DNA of 64,000 bases from Actinoalloteichus fjordicus (GTDB taxonomy: Bacteria; Actinomycetota; Actinomycetes; Mycobacteriales; Pseudonocardiaceae), in the NCBI RefSeq assembly GCF_001941625.1, contig NZ_CP016076.1, forward strand, positions 2,852,001 to 2,916,000. The letters run 5' to 3'. Position 1 is the stretch's first letter. Each line of letters begins with the position of its first letter. Shown one piece after another: positions 44,269-54,993 of the stretch. A program made the translations under genes and the position numbers. Below the pieces are notes generated by a model. That model made no database searches. It saw nothing but the letters and a program-made list of their open reading frames with translations, and was not told the DNA's origin.

Positions 44269-44406
44269 GGTCACCCGGCCGACGGTCCGACCGCGACGCG
44301 AGGCGCGTGACCGAGCCGGATGCGACCTCGGCGTCGTCCACTGCGCCGGGACGACCGGCGCGCGCGCCCGGCCGGTCGGGCACCGAGCGCCCGGCGGGCC
44401 GCCACA

Positions 44407-44469
44407 CCGAGACGGGGACACCGAGACGGGGATGTCGAGGGGCGGGGACGCCGAGACGGGGATGTCGAG
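44407..44469. repeat. Short imperfect tandem repeat between recB-like and S2P genes
   Basis: A 19-bp unit beginning CCGAGACGGGGATGTCGAG occurs at 44421 and 44451 (30 bp apart), with a partial copy at 44407. The repeats lie in a non-coding stretch of about 400 bp (44256-44663) between divergent genes; I see no gene there. Confidence 0.7.
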
Positions 44470-44651
44470 ACAGGCCTGTGCTGTGTTCGGCCGTGCCGCC
44501 CTGGTCTTCGGCGTCGTCCTCGACCTCCGCCGGGTTCCCGTGGTGCCGGGCCTCGTCGGGGTGCCGGGCCGAGGGCCCGCTCGACCACCGGGGTACCGGG
44601 CCTCGGCGGCGCTGGGCGACCCGATGCACTGCCGCCTCACCCCCGGGGTTC

Positions 44652-44657
44652 TAGGCT
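44652..44657 (+). promoter_or_regulatory. -10 element of a leaderless S2P transcript
   Basis: TAGGCT ends 6 nt before ATG 44664, with no Shine-Dalgarno sequence. It shares the spacing of other starts in this locus. Confidence 0.6.
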
Positions 44658-44663
44658 GCCTAG

Positions 44664-45794
44664 ATGCCCGCCGCCAGCAGACCCGCCCCGTCAGCGGGTT
44701 CGGTGTCGGGACTGCTGCTGCTCCGAGTGAGCGGCGTGCCGGTCCTGCTGGCCCCGTCCTGGTGGCTGATCTCCCTGTTGATCGTCGCCCTGTACACGCC
44801 GTTGGTGCGCAGACTGCTCCCGGACACCGGGCTGGTCACCTCGGCACTCCTCGCGGCGGCGTTCGCCCTCCTGCTGGGCGTCTCGGTGCTGCTTCACGAA
44901 CTGGGACACTGTTTCGTGGCACTGCGCCTCGGCCTGCCGGTCCGCCGCATCCGACTCCAGTTCCTCGGCGGTGTGGCCGAACTCGTCCGGACCCCCGCCA
45001 GGGCGGGGCAGGAAGGGCTGATCGCGGCGGCAGGCCCGGCGGTGTCGCTCGCCCTCGCCGCCTTCTTCGCGGGTCTTCTGCCGATCATCGAGCCGCGCGG
45101 GGTGCTCTGGCTGCTCGTCGTCCAGGTCGCCGTCGCCAACGCCGTCGTCGGGGCCTTCAACCTGCTGCCCGGTCTGCCGCTCGACGGGGGACGGGTCCTG
45201 CGGGCGGCGGTCTGGGCGGTCAGCGGCCGACGGGTGACTGGTACCAGGGCGGCGGCGGTCGGCGGGACGCTGGTCGCGGTGCTGCTCGCCTGGTGGGCTG
45301 CGGCAGGCCTCCTCGCGGGCAGCGACGACCGCTGGCTGCGGCTGGGCGCCTGCGTGATCATGATCTGGTTCATCGCGATGGGGATCAGCGCCGAACTCGC
45401 GGTCACCGGCAGGCGGGTCTGGCCGCCGGAGCTGCGGCTTGCGGAGCTGACCCGACCGGTGTTGCAGCTCCCCTCCGAGAGCCCGGTGGCCGACGCGCTG
45501 GCCGCCTCGGCCGGGCGCGGCGTCGTACTGGTGCGGGCCGACGGGGTCGCCGTCGGCCTGCTGGATCGCCGGGCGGCCGAGGAGCTGGCGGTCGTCTCGC
45601 CGTCCTCTCCTGCCGAGTACGCGACCGAGGCGATCACGGCGGAGAACGTCGTCCTGGACTCGGAGTCGGGGGAGGAGATCGCCGAGCGGGTGCTGAGCAC
45701 CTCGGCCTGGCAGTTCCTCGTCGTCGACGCCGACGGGCGACCGTGCGGGGTGCTCCGCAGGGAGGAGCTGCGGGCGGCGCTCGACGCAGGCTGA
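44664..45794 (+). CDS. Site-2 protease family membrane metalloprotease (M50) with CBS-like tail
   Basis: This 376-residue intramembrane metalloprotease has the zinc-binding HELGHC motif in TM2-3 (about residue 78) and the third ligand motif NLLPGLPLDGGR (about 165). There are about six TM segments to residue 250. The C-terminal 120 residues resemble a degenerate CBS-domain pair (ending WQFLVVDADGRPCGVLRREEL). Substrates are unknown; such enzymes cleave anti-sigma factors or other membrane proteins. The gene is divergent from the RecB-like nuclease, both with leaderless-type promoters. Confidence 0.9.
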   Translation: MPAASRPAPSAGSVSGLLLLRVSGVPVLLAPSWWLISLLIVALYTPLVRRLLPDTGLVTSALLAAAFALLLGVSVLLHELGHCFVALRLGLPVRRIRLQFLGGVAELVRTPARAGQEGLIAAAGPAVSLALAAFFAGLLPIIEPRGVLWLLVVQVAVANAVVGAFNLLPGLPLDGGRVLRAAVWAVSGRRVTGTRAAAVGGTLVAVLLAWWAAAGLLAGSDDRWLRLGACVIMIWFIAMGISAELAVTGRRVWPPELRLAELTRPVLQLPSESPVADALAASAGRGVVLVRADGVAVGLLDRRAAEELAVVSPSSPAEYATEAITAENVVLDSESGEEIAERVLSTSAWQFLVVDADGRPCGVLRREELRAALDAG

Positions 45795-46847
<1,053 letters not shown>

Positions 46848-46920
46848 CGCCGGTTCGCTCCACATCGGAGACGAGTCCCTGCCGGGACCGTCTTCGGCGA
46901 CCGGAACCGTGAACGACGAA

Positions 46921-46958
46921 CGGCGTCGCCGCGAGCGGAGTGCTCGGCGGCGACGCCG
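46921..46958. terminator. Bidirectional terminator between trmI and the first PGQ-rich protein gene
   Basis: Perfect 12-bp stem (46921-46932 with 46947-46958), 14-nt loop, between convergent genes. Confidence 0.8.
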
Positions 46959-46985
46959 CGGGTCGCGATCGACGGTTCGGGAGGG

Positions 46986-47855
46986 TCAGTAGGTGGGGAT
47001 GATCAGGGAGTTCTCGTCCACCCGGTAGTCACAGACCTTCCACTGGCCGTCCTCCGGCACCAGAGTGAAGTACATGGCCATCTCGGTCAGGTAGTCCGCC
47101 ATCTCGGCGGGCACGTTGGTGTAGGAGATCAGCATCCGCGCCTCCGCCTCCCCCGGGCTGAGCTGCGCGACCGCGTCGACGGTGAAGGCGACCTCGATGG
47201 CGGCCAGCGACGGATCGATCGCACCGGGGTCCAGACCGGCGGCGAAGTCCTCGACGCCCGAGACGCCCAGCTCGTCCTGGTACTGCGTGCAGGTCATGTC
47301 GACGAACGTCTGGAAGTCCTCATTCGTCACGGCTTCGGCCAGCGTCTGGGCCGCCTGCTCCGGGCTTCCCGAGACACCGCCGCCACTGCCGTCCCCGCCA
47401 CCGCCGTCGGACCGGCTGTCGCCAGGGGCGCCGGAGCCGCCCGCGTCGGTCGTGGCGCCGCCGTCGGAGTCGTCGCCGAGGACGAGCACGAGGACGACGA
47501 TCAGGACGACGACGAGCACCCCGCCGCCGCCGAGGATCCAGGGCAGCGGGCTCTTCTTCGGCCCGCCGGGACCCCCCGACCCGGCGGGGTCGTACTGCGG
47601 ACCGTAGCCGGGCTGCTGCCCGCCCCAACCTTGCTGTTGCCCGCTCCAACCCGGTTGCGGTCCGGGCTGCTGCTGGGGGAAGCCGCCGGACGGCGGGCCG
47701 CCGGGCTGGGGATACCCGCCGGGTTGCTGGGGATACCCGCCGGGTTGCTTGGGATACCCGCCGGGTTGCTGCGGGAAGCCGCCCGACTGCGGTCCGGGCT
47801 GCTGCTGCCAGCCGCCGGGCGGCCCGTACGGGCCTGGCTGAGGTGGCATGGACAT
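46986..47855 (-). CDS. PGQ-rich single-pass membrane protein, paralogue 1
   Basis: This 289-residue protein has a low-complexity cytoplasmic N-terminus of Pro, Gly and Gln (residues 1-100, many GGYPQQ-type units), one TM segment (about 110-135), and a Gly/Ser/Asp linker. An extracytoplasmic NTF2/DUF4878-like domain follows (about 175-289; SPEQAAQTLAEAVTNEDFQTFVDMTC start, WKVCDY end). Two Cys in the outer domain could pair. AGGAG lies before ATG 47855. It is the longest of three tandem paralogues in this locus. Function unknown. Confidence 0.82.
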   Translation of the reverse strand: MSMPPQPGPYGPPGGWQQQPGPQSGGFPQQPGGYPKQPGGYPQQPGGYPQPGGPPSGGFPQQQPGPQPGWSGQQQGWGGQQPGYGPQYDPAGSGGPGGPKKSPLPWILGGGGVLVVVLIVVLVLVLGDDSDGGATTDAGGSGAPGDSRSDGGGGDGSGGGVSGSPEQAAQTLAEAVTNEDFQTFVDMTCTQYQDELGVSGVEDFAAGLDPGAIDPSLAAIEVAFTVDAVAQLSPGEAEARMLISYTNVPAEMADYLTEMAMYFTLVPEDGQWKVCDYRVDENSLIIPTY

Positions 47856-48359
47856 GAAGATGTCTCCTACGACTGAGGAAGGTCGAGCCGACACCGAGCC
47901 GGTGCCCGCGATGCGCCGATCCGCATCCGATCCGGGCGGTGGCGTGCGGGCGACGCTATCGGGCGAGGTCGCGGGAATGGTGACTGGTTGCCGGTAAGTC
48001 GCCCGCTGATCGGCACGACGATTCTTCGAACCTGTCCTTGGTCGCTGGTGTCCCGTTGCGCGGGGCAGGAGTGGCGAGCTGCGTCGTCGTCGGTCATGAC
48101 GACTCCGGGACGGCTTCCTCCGGTCGCCAGCAGCTCACCGACGCCGAGCTCCGCGCACGTTGGAGCGGGACCGAAGACGGACTCGCCGGAGCTGACCTCG
48201 AATGTCGGGAGTGGGTCGACTCGACCGGCTCGTCGACGGGCCGCACACCGTTGTTCGGCGCGACCCGCCGTGGCCGGTCGACCATGTCGGTGGAACGCGA
48301 TCACGGCCGGGCTCGAGGACGAGCCCGGCCGTGATCGAGGGACGGCGACCGCGTCGGTC
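47856..48359. other. Intergenic region between paralogues 1 and 2
   Basis: About 500 bp. It carries the long terminator of paralogue 2 at one end and, near 47858-47880, the promoter-proximal sequence TCCTACGACT that is also found upstream of paralogue 2. No gene is supported. Confidence 0.5.
48298..48337 (-). terminator. Very strong terminator after paralogue 2
   Basis: Perfect 17-bp stem (48298-48314 with 48321-48337) and a 6-nt loop GAGGAC, 22 bp past the stop of paralogue 2. Confidence 0.85.
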
Positions 48360-49193
48360 TCAGCCGAAGCTGCAGACCTTCCACTCGCCTTCGTCGACCA
48401 GTTCGATCGGCAGCTCATTGGTGAGCGCGATGCCCTGGTCCTCGGCGGTCTGCTCGATCTCCGGCGGCAGGCCGGTGAGGGAGAACTCGATCACGCCGGT
48501 GACGACGCCGTCGGCCGTGGGCTCCGACACCGAGGTGGCGGTGAACTGCGGCTGGGCATCGGCGATCTCCGGCGGCGCCCCTTCCATGAGGTCGAGTTCC
48601 GAGGCCTCGGCGTCTGACACCCGCTCCGCCTCGCAGATCAACGCGTTGGCGGCGATGTAGTCCTCTTCGGTCAGCGCGGCGGCGAAGGCGTCGGCCGTCG
48701 CCTGCGGTGACCCGGTGGCGAGTCCGCCGCCGTCCGGCAGTGTGCCTTCGTCGTCGGACGGGTCGGGACTCTCCTCGGTGGTGCTGCTCGTTCCGCCCGT
48801 GCCGGGCTGGGCGGCCTGCTCGTCGCCGTCGTCGCCGCCCAGAGTGAAGATGAGGACGGCCACGACGGCGATCAGGACGACGCCACTGCCCGCCAGAATC
48901 CAGGGCAGCGCGCTCTTCTTCGGGGGCCCGCCTTCGGGGCCGAAGCCGCCGGGCTGGCCGTACTGACCGGGCTGGCCGTACTGACCGGGACCCTGCTGAC
49001 CGGGGCCGTACTGGCCGGGCTGACCGTAGCCCTGCTGACCGCCCGGTCCGTACTGCTGGGGGAAGCCGCCCGACTGGGGGCCGCCCTGCTGGGGATGTTG
49101 CTGGGGGAAGCCGCCGGACTGCGGGCCGCCCTGCTGGGGTTGCCAGCCTCCTTGCTGGCCGTACGGGCCGGGCTGTTGAGGCGGCATGGACAT
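48360..49193 (-). CDS. PGQ-rich single-pass membrane protein, paralogue 2
   Basis: This 277-residue protein is organised like its neighbours. It has an N-terminal Pro/Gly/Gln region with GQYGQPG-type repeats (to about 90), the motif PPKKSALPWIL before one TM (about 95-118), and an acidic/Thr-rich linker. The outer domain of about 120 residues begins SPQATADAFAAALTEEDYIA and ends EWKVCSFG. Two Cys lie in that domain (LICEAERV and KVCSF). AGGAG precedes ATG 49193. Function unknown. Confidence 0.82.
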   Translation of the reverse strand: MSMPPQQPGPYGQQGGWQPQQGGPQSGGFPQQHPQQGGPQSGGFPQQYGPGGQQGYGQPGQYGPGQQGPGQYGQPGQYGQPGGFGPEGGPPKKSALPWILAGSGVVLIAVVAVLIFTLGGDDGDEQAAQPGTGGTSSTTEESPDPSDDEGTLPDGGGLATGSPQATADAFAAALTEEDYIAANALICEAERVSDAEASELDLMEGAPPEIADAQPQFTATSVSEPTADGVVTGVIEFSLTGLPPEIEQTAEDQGIALTNELPIELVDEGEWKVCSFG

Positions 49194-49392
49194 GTTCTCT
49201 CCTACGACTCACGGTGGTCTCGTCGACGTCTATCGGCAGAGCGCGCCGACCCGCATGACTGCGGCGTCGGTCCCGTGACTCACACACCTCTGCCGGGCGA
49301 CCGTATCGGCCCATGAGGTGCTGGGTGGCCTCTTGCCAAAGAAGCATGGTGGGCAGTGAGAGAAATTCTCACGTGCACAGGCTGGAGACGCA

Positions 49393-49428
49393 GAATGCGG
49401 CCGGGCTCGTACGAGCCCGGCCGCATTC
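49393..49428 (-). terminator. 36-bp perfect palindrome, terminator of paralogue 3
   Basis: The sequence from 49393 to 49428 is fully self-complementary (18-bp arms; centre CGTACG). It lies 28 bp past the paralogue 3 stop. As RNA it folds into a long hairpin with a minimal loop. Confidence 0.85.
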
Positions 49429-49456
49429 GTCAGCCGAGTTGATCAGACGATCTCGC

Positions 49457-50173
49457 TCAACCGGTCATGCCGCTCATGCCGCAGACTCGCCAGCCGTCCT
49501 CGTCGACAAGTTCGAGAGGGAAGGTCATCTCGTCCATGCTGCCTGCCAGCATCTCCTCCATCTCCGGGTCGAGGCCGTTGAAGCGGAAGCTCAGCTCGGC
49601 GGTGGCACTGCCGTCGGCAGGCTCGCTCACGTTGTCGACCGAGAACTCGACGGAGACGCCCTCGCCGAACTGAGCCGCCAGCTCGTCGGTCATCTCGGAC
49701 ATGGCCTCTTCGGCCTCGGCGAGCTCGCTGTCCTCAGCCCGGTCGGCTTCGCACATGAGTTCGTTGACACGCTGGTAGTCGCCGTCGTTGAACGCTGCGG
49801 TGAAGTCGTCCGCGGCCTGCTGGGGACTGCTCGAACCGCCCGCGCCACCACCACCCAGGGTGAAGATCAGCACGACGATGACGGCGATCACGACGACGCC
49901 GCCGCCCGCGAGGATCCAGGGCAGCGGGCTCTTCTTGGGCGCGCCGCCCTCGGGGCCGCCGAAGCCGTCAGGCTGCTGGCCGTAGGGCGCGCCGCCGGGC
50001 TGCTGGCCGAACTGTTCGGGCTGGCCGGGCTGCTGGCCGAACTGGGGCTGGCCGCCCTGCGGGCCCTGGCCGTACGGTCCGGGCTGCTGGCCGTACGGCG
50101 GCTGACCGCCCGGCTGGCCTTGCGGGCCCTGCTGTCCGCCGTAAGGGCCTTGGGGGTTGGGCGGGACGGTCAT
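49457..50173 (-). CDS. PGQ-rich single-pass membrane protein, paralogue 3
   Basis: This 238-residue protein is the shortest of the three. The N-terminus is Pro/Gly/Gln-rich (MTVPPNPQGPYGGQQ onward, to about 80), the pre-TM motif PKKSPLPWIL matches paralogues 1 and 2, and one TM follows. The outer domain starts SPQQAADDFTAAFNDGDYQR and ends GWRVCGMSG, with Cys in LMCEADRA and RVCGM. GAGGAGA stands before ATG. It is divergent from the proteasomal ATPase gene. Function unknown; the shared architecture suggests a recent tandem duplication. Confidence 0.82.
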   Translation of the reverse strand: MTVPPNPQGPYGGQQGPQGQPGGQPPYGQQPGPYGQGPQGGQPQFGQQPGQPEQFGQQPGGAPYGQQPDGFGGPEGGAPKKSPLPWILAGGGVVVIAVIVVLIFTLGGGGAGGSSSPQQAADDFTAAFNDGDYQRVNELMCEADRAEDSELAEAEEAMSEMTDELAAQFGEGVSVEFSVDNVSEPADGSATAELSFRFNGLDPEMEEMLAGSMDEMTFPLELVDEDGWRVCGMSGMTG

Positions 50174-50402
50174 GACTTCTCCTCATACTGCTGCCTCATC
50201 GTGACCGGTCGGAGCTTAGCGACCGGCCGAACCTGCATGGTCACTCGGGACGCACGGTAGTTGCTTCGGCGTGCCGAATAGGCCTGTTCGGTGTATCCGG
50301 TCCCGCCGACCGGGCGTTTATGGGTCACACCCAGGAGCAACACCGCCAAGGACGGTGATCGCCGGTACCGTGGTATCCACCAGCACGGGAGGAGGTGCCG
50401 AG

Positions 50403-52196
50403 ATGCCGCACGACCATCCCGGCAGCAGGCCTGACAGCGGCGACGAGCAGAGGTTCGGCGGCGACGCCGAGCTTGCTGCGCAGATCCGATTCCTGGAGGA
50501 CGAGGTGGCACTGCTGCGCCGCCAGTCGTCCCAGTCTCCTCGACAGTCTCAACTAGTGGAACAGCGCCTCGCCGAGGCGTCTGATCGCATTGACCAGCTT
50601 ACCGAGCGCAACGCGAAACTGGTGGACACCCTCAAAGATGCCCGCACGCAGCTCATGGCCCTGCGCGAAGAGGTCGACCGCCTCGCGCAGCCGCCGAGCG
50701 GCTACGGGGTCTTCCTGCGGGGCCACGAGGACGGCACGGTGGACGTGTTCACCGCCAGCCGTCGGATGCGAGTCCCGCTCTCGCCCAACGTGGAGATCGG
50801 CGACCTCACCCTAGGCCAGACGGTGCGCCTCAACGAGGCGTTGACCGTGGTGGAGGCGGGCGGATACGAGCGGATCGGCGAGATCTGCACCCTGCGCGAG
50901 GTTCTGTCCGATCCCGGCCAGGACAGCCCGAGCCGTGCACTGGTCGTGGGTCACACTGACGAGGAACGTCTGGTGTGGCTGGCGGCTCCGCTGGCCGAGT
51001 CGCCGCTGAAGTCGGGCGACTCCCTGTTGGTGGACAGCAAGGCAGGCTATGCCTACGAACGGGTGCCCAAGGCCGAGGTCGAGGATCTGGTCCTGGAAGA
51101 GGTCCCCGATGTGGGCTACACCGACATCGGTGGTCTCGGCAGGCAGATCGAGCAGATCCGCGACGCGGTGGAGCTGCCCTTCCTGCATGCCGACCTCTTC
51201 CGGGAGTACGAACTACGGCCGCCGAAGGGCGTGCTGCTGTACGGCCCGCCCGGCTGCGGCAAGACGCTGATCGCCAAGGCCGTGGCCAACTCGCTGGCCA
51301 AACAGGTCGTCTCGGCCCGAGGCGGCCCCGACGAGCAGGCCAAGTCCTACTTCCTCAACATCAAGGGCCCCGAGCTGCTGAACAAGTTCGTCGGCGAGAC
51401 GGAGCGACACATTCGGCTCATCTTCCAGCGGGCCAGGGAGAAGGCCTCCGAGGGCACGCCGGTGATCGTCTTCTTCGACGAGATGGACTCGATCTTCCGC
51501 ACCAGGGGCAGCGGCGTCTCCTCCGACGTCGAGACGACCATCGTCCCGCAGCTCCTCAGTGAGATCGACGGTGTCGAGGGGCTGGAGAACGTCATCGTGA
51601 TCGGCGCCTCCAACCGGGAGGACATGATCGACCCGGCAATCCTGCGGCCAGGCAGGCTCGACGTGAAGATCAAGATCGAGCGGCCGGACGCCGAGGGCGC
51701 GAAGGACATCTTCTCGAAGTATCTGACCGCCACGTTGCCGATCCACGCCGACGACCTGGTGGAGTTCCGAGGCGACAAGCAGGCCTGCGTCGAGGCGATG
51801 ATCCAGAACACCGTCGAGCGCATGTACGCCGAGTCGGATGAGAACCGCTTCCTGGAGGTCACCTACGCCAACGGTGACAAAGAGGTGCTGTACTTCCGCG
51901 ACTTCAACTCCGGGGCGATGATCCAGAACATCGTGGACCGGGCGAAGAAGGCCGCGATCAAGGGCGTGCTGGAGACCGGACAGCCCGGCCTCCGCGTCCA
52001 GCACCTGCTGGACGCCATCGTGGACGAGTTCGCCGAGAACGAGGACCTGCCCAACACGACGAACCCGGACGACTGGGCGCGGATCTCGGGCAAGAAGGGG
52101 GAGCGGATCGTCTACATCCGCACTCTGGTCACCGGCAAGAATCAGGAGTCCGGCCGAGCCATCGACACCGCGACGAACACGGGGCAGTACCTGTAA
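50403..52196 (+). CDS. arc: Proteasome-associated AAA ATPase (ARC/Mpa)
   Basis: This 597-residue hexameric unfoldase feeds pupylated proteins into the 20S proteasome. An N-terminal coiled coil (about 25-85) binds Pup, two OB folds follow (about 90-240), then one AAA domain with Walker A GPPGCGKT and Walker B FFDEMD. The C-terminus ends QYL, the tripeptide that docks on the proteasome alpha ring. GGAGG lies 7 nt before ATG 50403; the frame is open upstream to 50271. Confidence 0.97.
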   Translation: MPHDHPGSRPDSGDEQRFGGDAELAAQIRFLEDEVALLRRQSSQSPRQSQLVEQRLAEASDRIDQLTERNAKLVDTLKDARTQLMALREEVDRLAQPPSGYGVFLRGHEDGTVDVFTASRRMRVPLSPNVEIGDLTLGQTVRLNEALTVVEAGGYERIGEICTLREVLSDPGQDSPSRALVVGHTDEERLVWLAAPLAESPLKSGDSLLVDSKAGYAYERVPKAEVEDLVLEEVPDVGYTDIGGLGRQIEQIRDAVELPFLHADLFREYELRPPKGVLLYGPPGCGKTLIAKAVANSLAKQVVSARGGPDEQAKSYFLNIKGPELLNKFVGETERHIRLIFQRAREKASEGTPVIVFFDEMDSIFRTRGSGVSSDVETTIVPQLLSEIDGVEGLENVIVIGASNREDMIDPAILRPGRLDVKIKIERPDAEGAKDIFSKYLTATLPIHADDLVEFRGDKQACVEAMIQNTVERMYAESDENRFLEVTYANGDKEVLYFRDFNSGAMIQNIVDRAKKAAIKGVLETGQPGLRVQHLLDAIVDEFAENEDLPNTTNPDDWARISGKKGERIVYIRTLVTGKNQESGRAIDTATNTGQYL

Positions 52197-52673
52197 CCCG
52201 ACCCCGGAGAACGCTGATCGACGAGCAGCGGGCCCGTCGCCGATGCATTCATCGGCGACGGGCCCGTCGCGTCGTGCCCGGCTCCGCGGTTCTCGCGAAT
52301 TCCTTTCGGGCTGCCGTGCCTATCTGGTGAATTGCTTGCGGTGGTCTGAATTTCAACGGGTGGGCAGGAAGGTCCGCGATCGCCGCCCCGGTCCCCGCTC
52401 GGGGCAGGCTGATCACGCAGGTCAGCGGCCAGCCCGCTGCTCCGGTGAAAATTTCGCTTCTGGTGACTTCTTTTCGATCTTGCAATCCGGGCCTGCCCGC
52501 TGTGTATGGTGATCTTCGCTTCCAAAGTTCGAGTGACGACGGCGAGGTGTGGGGTCGATGTGCGGTCCGGAGAATGCCGTCGCCCGCACTGATCGAGTCC
52601 ACGAAGTGGGATTTGCTCGGCTGGCGAGCCCCATGAGCGTCATTTGCCCGATGCGATTACAGAGGTAGTTGAT
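52197..52673. other. Intergenic region between arc and the lipoprotein gene
   Basis: About 475 bp holding the arc terminator and a locally AT-richer stretch (52430-52540). A possible promoter is TTGCAA (52480) with TATGGT (52505), spaced 19 bp, which would leave a leader of about 160 nt before the lipoprotein. No gene is seen. Confidence 0.45.
52229..52266 (+). terminator. Strong terminator after arc
   Basis: Perfect 17-bp stem (52229-52245 with 52250-52266) and 4-nt loop, 33 bp past the arc stop. Confidence 0.88.
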
Positions 52674-53207
52674 ATGTCGATTCCTAATCCTCGGTTGGCG
52701 GGCGTGGGCGCGTCGGCGGTGTTGCTGCTGTTCGTGGCCGCGTGCAGCGAGGCAGACTCCGCCGCCCCCGGTGGGGACGCCGACATCCGAAGCGTCGTCG
52801 AGACCGCCGAGGACGAACTGATCGCCGCCACGAAACGAGCCTGTGACGAGCCGACTCAGGTGGTGCTCGACGAATTACCCGACGCGACGGGGAATTACAC
52901 CACCAATCGGATGCAGGGGCCTACCTGCAATTGGACTAATCGGGATTACCTCGAAGGGGCCACGATCACGGCGGTCACCGGCGCGCCGTATTCGGAATGG
53001 GTGGAGTCCGACACGCTGATCACCGGGGAGATCTCGGCGGTGGAGATCGCGGGTCTGCCGGGCAGCCAGGGCGCCACCGCCGAGGGCTGTGCGGTCCTGG
53101 TGGACGTCGACGGTGCGGCGCTCAGCGTGGACGTCCGGCTGAGTCAGGACGAGCCGTCGTGCGAGGTGGCGTCGCGGCTGGCGACCGAGGTCCTGAACAA
53201 CCGCTGA
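52674..53207 (+). CDS. DUF3558-family lipoprotein
   Basis: This 177-residue protein has a lipobox (LLFVAAC, Cys at about residue 24), so it is lipid-anchored outside the cell. The outer domain has paired Cys (ACDEP, TCNW, GCAV, SCEV), typical of DUF3558 proteins common in Pseudonocardiales. AGAGG stands 8 nt before ATG 52674. Function unknown. Confidence 0.8.
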   Translation: MSIPNPRLAGVGASAVLLLFVAACSEADSAAPGGDADIRSVVETAEDELIAATKRACDEPTQVVLDELPDATGNYTTNRMQGPTCNWTNRDYLEGATITAVTGAPYSEWVESDTLITGEISAVEIAGLPGSQGATAEGCAVLVDVDGAALSVDVRLSQDEPSCEVASRLATEVLNNR

Positions 53208-53787
53208 TCGGTAGGCAGTTCGGCAGGCGTGTCCTCGGTCCGCTCCCGGCCAGGATTGCCAGCTGTCCGGCGGGACCCCGACGGACGTCGTCGTCCGCAG
53301 GCCCCCGACGGCTGCGAGCGGAGCGGGGCCCAGCGAGGGTAGGTGATCCGGCCTGCCGACGAGCGTTCCCGCAGCCACCGGGACTCGATCTCCGGGACTC
53401 GGCACGGAACGGGACTGCGGTGCCCGTGGCGCTGAGGCGGTGCGGCGGGTGTGACCGGCGGCGCCCGCCTCGCCTTCGGGGCGGTCCTGATCCTGACCGT
53501 CGCCCGTTCGGCCGGGTCTCGACGAGGTCCGGAGGGCCGTCTCTGCCGCCCTCGCCTGCGGTGACCATTGCCGCGTGAGCATCGGTCCGGCGGCAGGGTG
53601 ACGGCGGGGCTGTTGATCCTCGGCATCGCCCAGTCGGGCGGTGCGCTGCACCGCGAGCGCTGCTCGGCCGACCGGCGTCGACCGCCGACGGCGGTGCCGC
53701 AGATCTCCCGTGCCGTGCGGACAGCGCTCGCACCGGCGACCGGTGCCGTCTCGGCTCGGCCAGCGGCCTGCGGTTACCGTGGCGTCC
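53208..53787. other. Intergenic region before the aldo/keto reductase
   Basis: About 580 bp. Long frames exist on both strands but are Arg/Pro/Gly noise without start signals. A decayed gene cannot be excluded. Confidence 0.35.
53775..53780 (+). promoter_or_regulatory. -10 element of a leaderless aldo/keto reductase transcript
   Basis: TACCGT lies 7 nt before GTG 53788, with no ribosome site. It supports GTG 53788 as the start over the in-frame GTG 53779, which would sit on the element. Confidence 0.5.
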
Positions 53788-54744
53788 GTGTCCGACACGT
53801 CTGATCGCCCGGTCGTCCCCCGCCTGGCACTGGGGCTGGCCGCCCTCGGCCGTCCCGCCTACATCAACCTCGGCCGAGAGCGGGAGCTGCCTGCGGAGCG
53901 CACCGTCGCGGCGATGCGTGCGGCGACCTGGGCGACGCTGGACGTCGCCTATGCGCAGGGCGTCCGCTGGGTCGACGCCGCCCGGTCCTACGGTCGCTCC
54001 GAGGAGTTCCTCGCGGACTGGCTCGACGACCGGGGGCACACCGACGTCATGGTGTCGAGCAAGTGGGGCTACGCCTACGTCGCCGACTGGCGGGCCGATG
54101 CTCCCGTGCACGAGGTCAAGGAGCACTCCTCGGCCCGACTGCGAACCCAGTGGGCGCAGAGCCGGGATCTCCTCGGCGACCGGATCGACCTCTACCAGGT
54201 GCACTCGCTGACCTGGGACAGTCCGCTGTTCGACGACGCCGACCTGCTCGCCGAACTCGCCGACATCGCGGGCGAGGGAGTCCGGCTCGGCTTCTCCACC
54301 TCCGGACCCCGCCAGGCCGACACGGTGCGCAGGGCCTCGGCGTTGGAGGTCGACGGACGGCGGCTGTTCCAGACGGTGCAGTCGACGTGGAATCCCCTGG
54401 AGCCCTCAGTGGGCGGCGCACTCGCCGAGGCGCACGCAGCAGGCTTCCACGTCCTGGTGAAGGAGGCGCTGGCCAACGGCAGGCTGGTGGTGCGTCCGCC
54501 CGAGGTGCTCGCCGAGATCGCCCGTAGGCACGAGGTCGGTCCGGACGCGGTCGCGCTGGCGGCGGCGTTGTCTCGACCGTGGGTGGACACCGTGCTGCTG
54601 GGACCCGCCGGACCCGCACAGTTTCGCGCCAACCTCGCCGTCGACGGCCTGCGCCTCGATGCGGCCGAACTCGACGCGCTGCTCGGCCTCGCCGTCCCCG
54701 CCGACCGGTACTGGAACGAGCGTGCCGAGCTGTCCTGGACCTGA
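53788..54744 (+). CDS. Aldo/keto reductase
   Basis: This 318-residue TIM-barrel NADPH-dependent oxidoreductase has the catalytic tetrad in order: Asp in VRWVDAARSYG, Tyr in the same motif, Lys in VSSKWGY, and His in LYQVHS. The cofactor region near the end (LLGPAGPAQFRANL) is typical. The substrate is unknown. The start is supported by the leaderless -10 element; the open frame extends to 53641 without protein character. Confidence 0.87.
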   Translation: MSDTSDRPVVPRLALGLAALGRPAYINLGRERELPAERTVAAMRAATWATLDVAYAQGVRWVDAARSYGRSEEFLADWLDDRGHTDVMVSSKWGYAYVADWRADAPVHEVKEHSSARLRTQWAQSRDLLGDRIDLYQVHSLTWDSPLFDDADLLAELADIAGEGVRLGFSTSGPRQADTVRRASALEVDGRRLFQTVQSTWNPLEPSVGGALAEAHAAGFHVLVKEALANGRLVVRPPEVLAEIARRHEVGPDAVALAAALSRPWVDTVLLGPAGPAQFRANLAVDGLRLDAAELDALLGLAVPADRYWNERAELSWT

Positions 54745-54993
54745 CCCGTCCCTGGACCTGACTCGTCTCCTCGGGTCCGGTGACGGCCGCGGTCCTCGAT
54801 CCGAGGCCCGAGTCCGCACCGCCGAGGACACCGACGGCTTCCCGAATCGCGGCGCCGAACGGCAGGCGACGCCCCGCCCGAGGCGACCGTGATGCCCGTC
54901 CGGGACTGCGATGTCCGCCGAACGGGTGAGACTGTCGAACAGGTGACCGGCCGGGGAGAGTGGTCCGTCGCTCGACGATCGGTCGAGCGCTGA

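Noticed and set aside
47630-47850. Repetitive DNA that could suggest CRISPR-like units
   Set aside because: The repeats are codons for Pro/Gly/Gln tracts in paralogue 1; there are no regular unique spacers.
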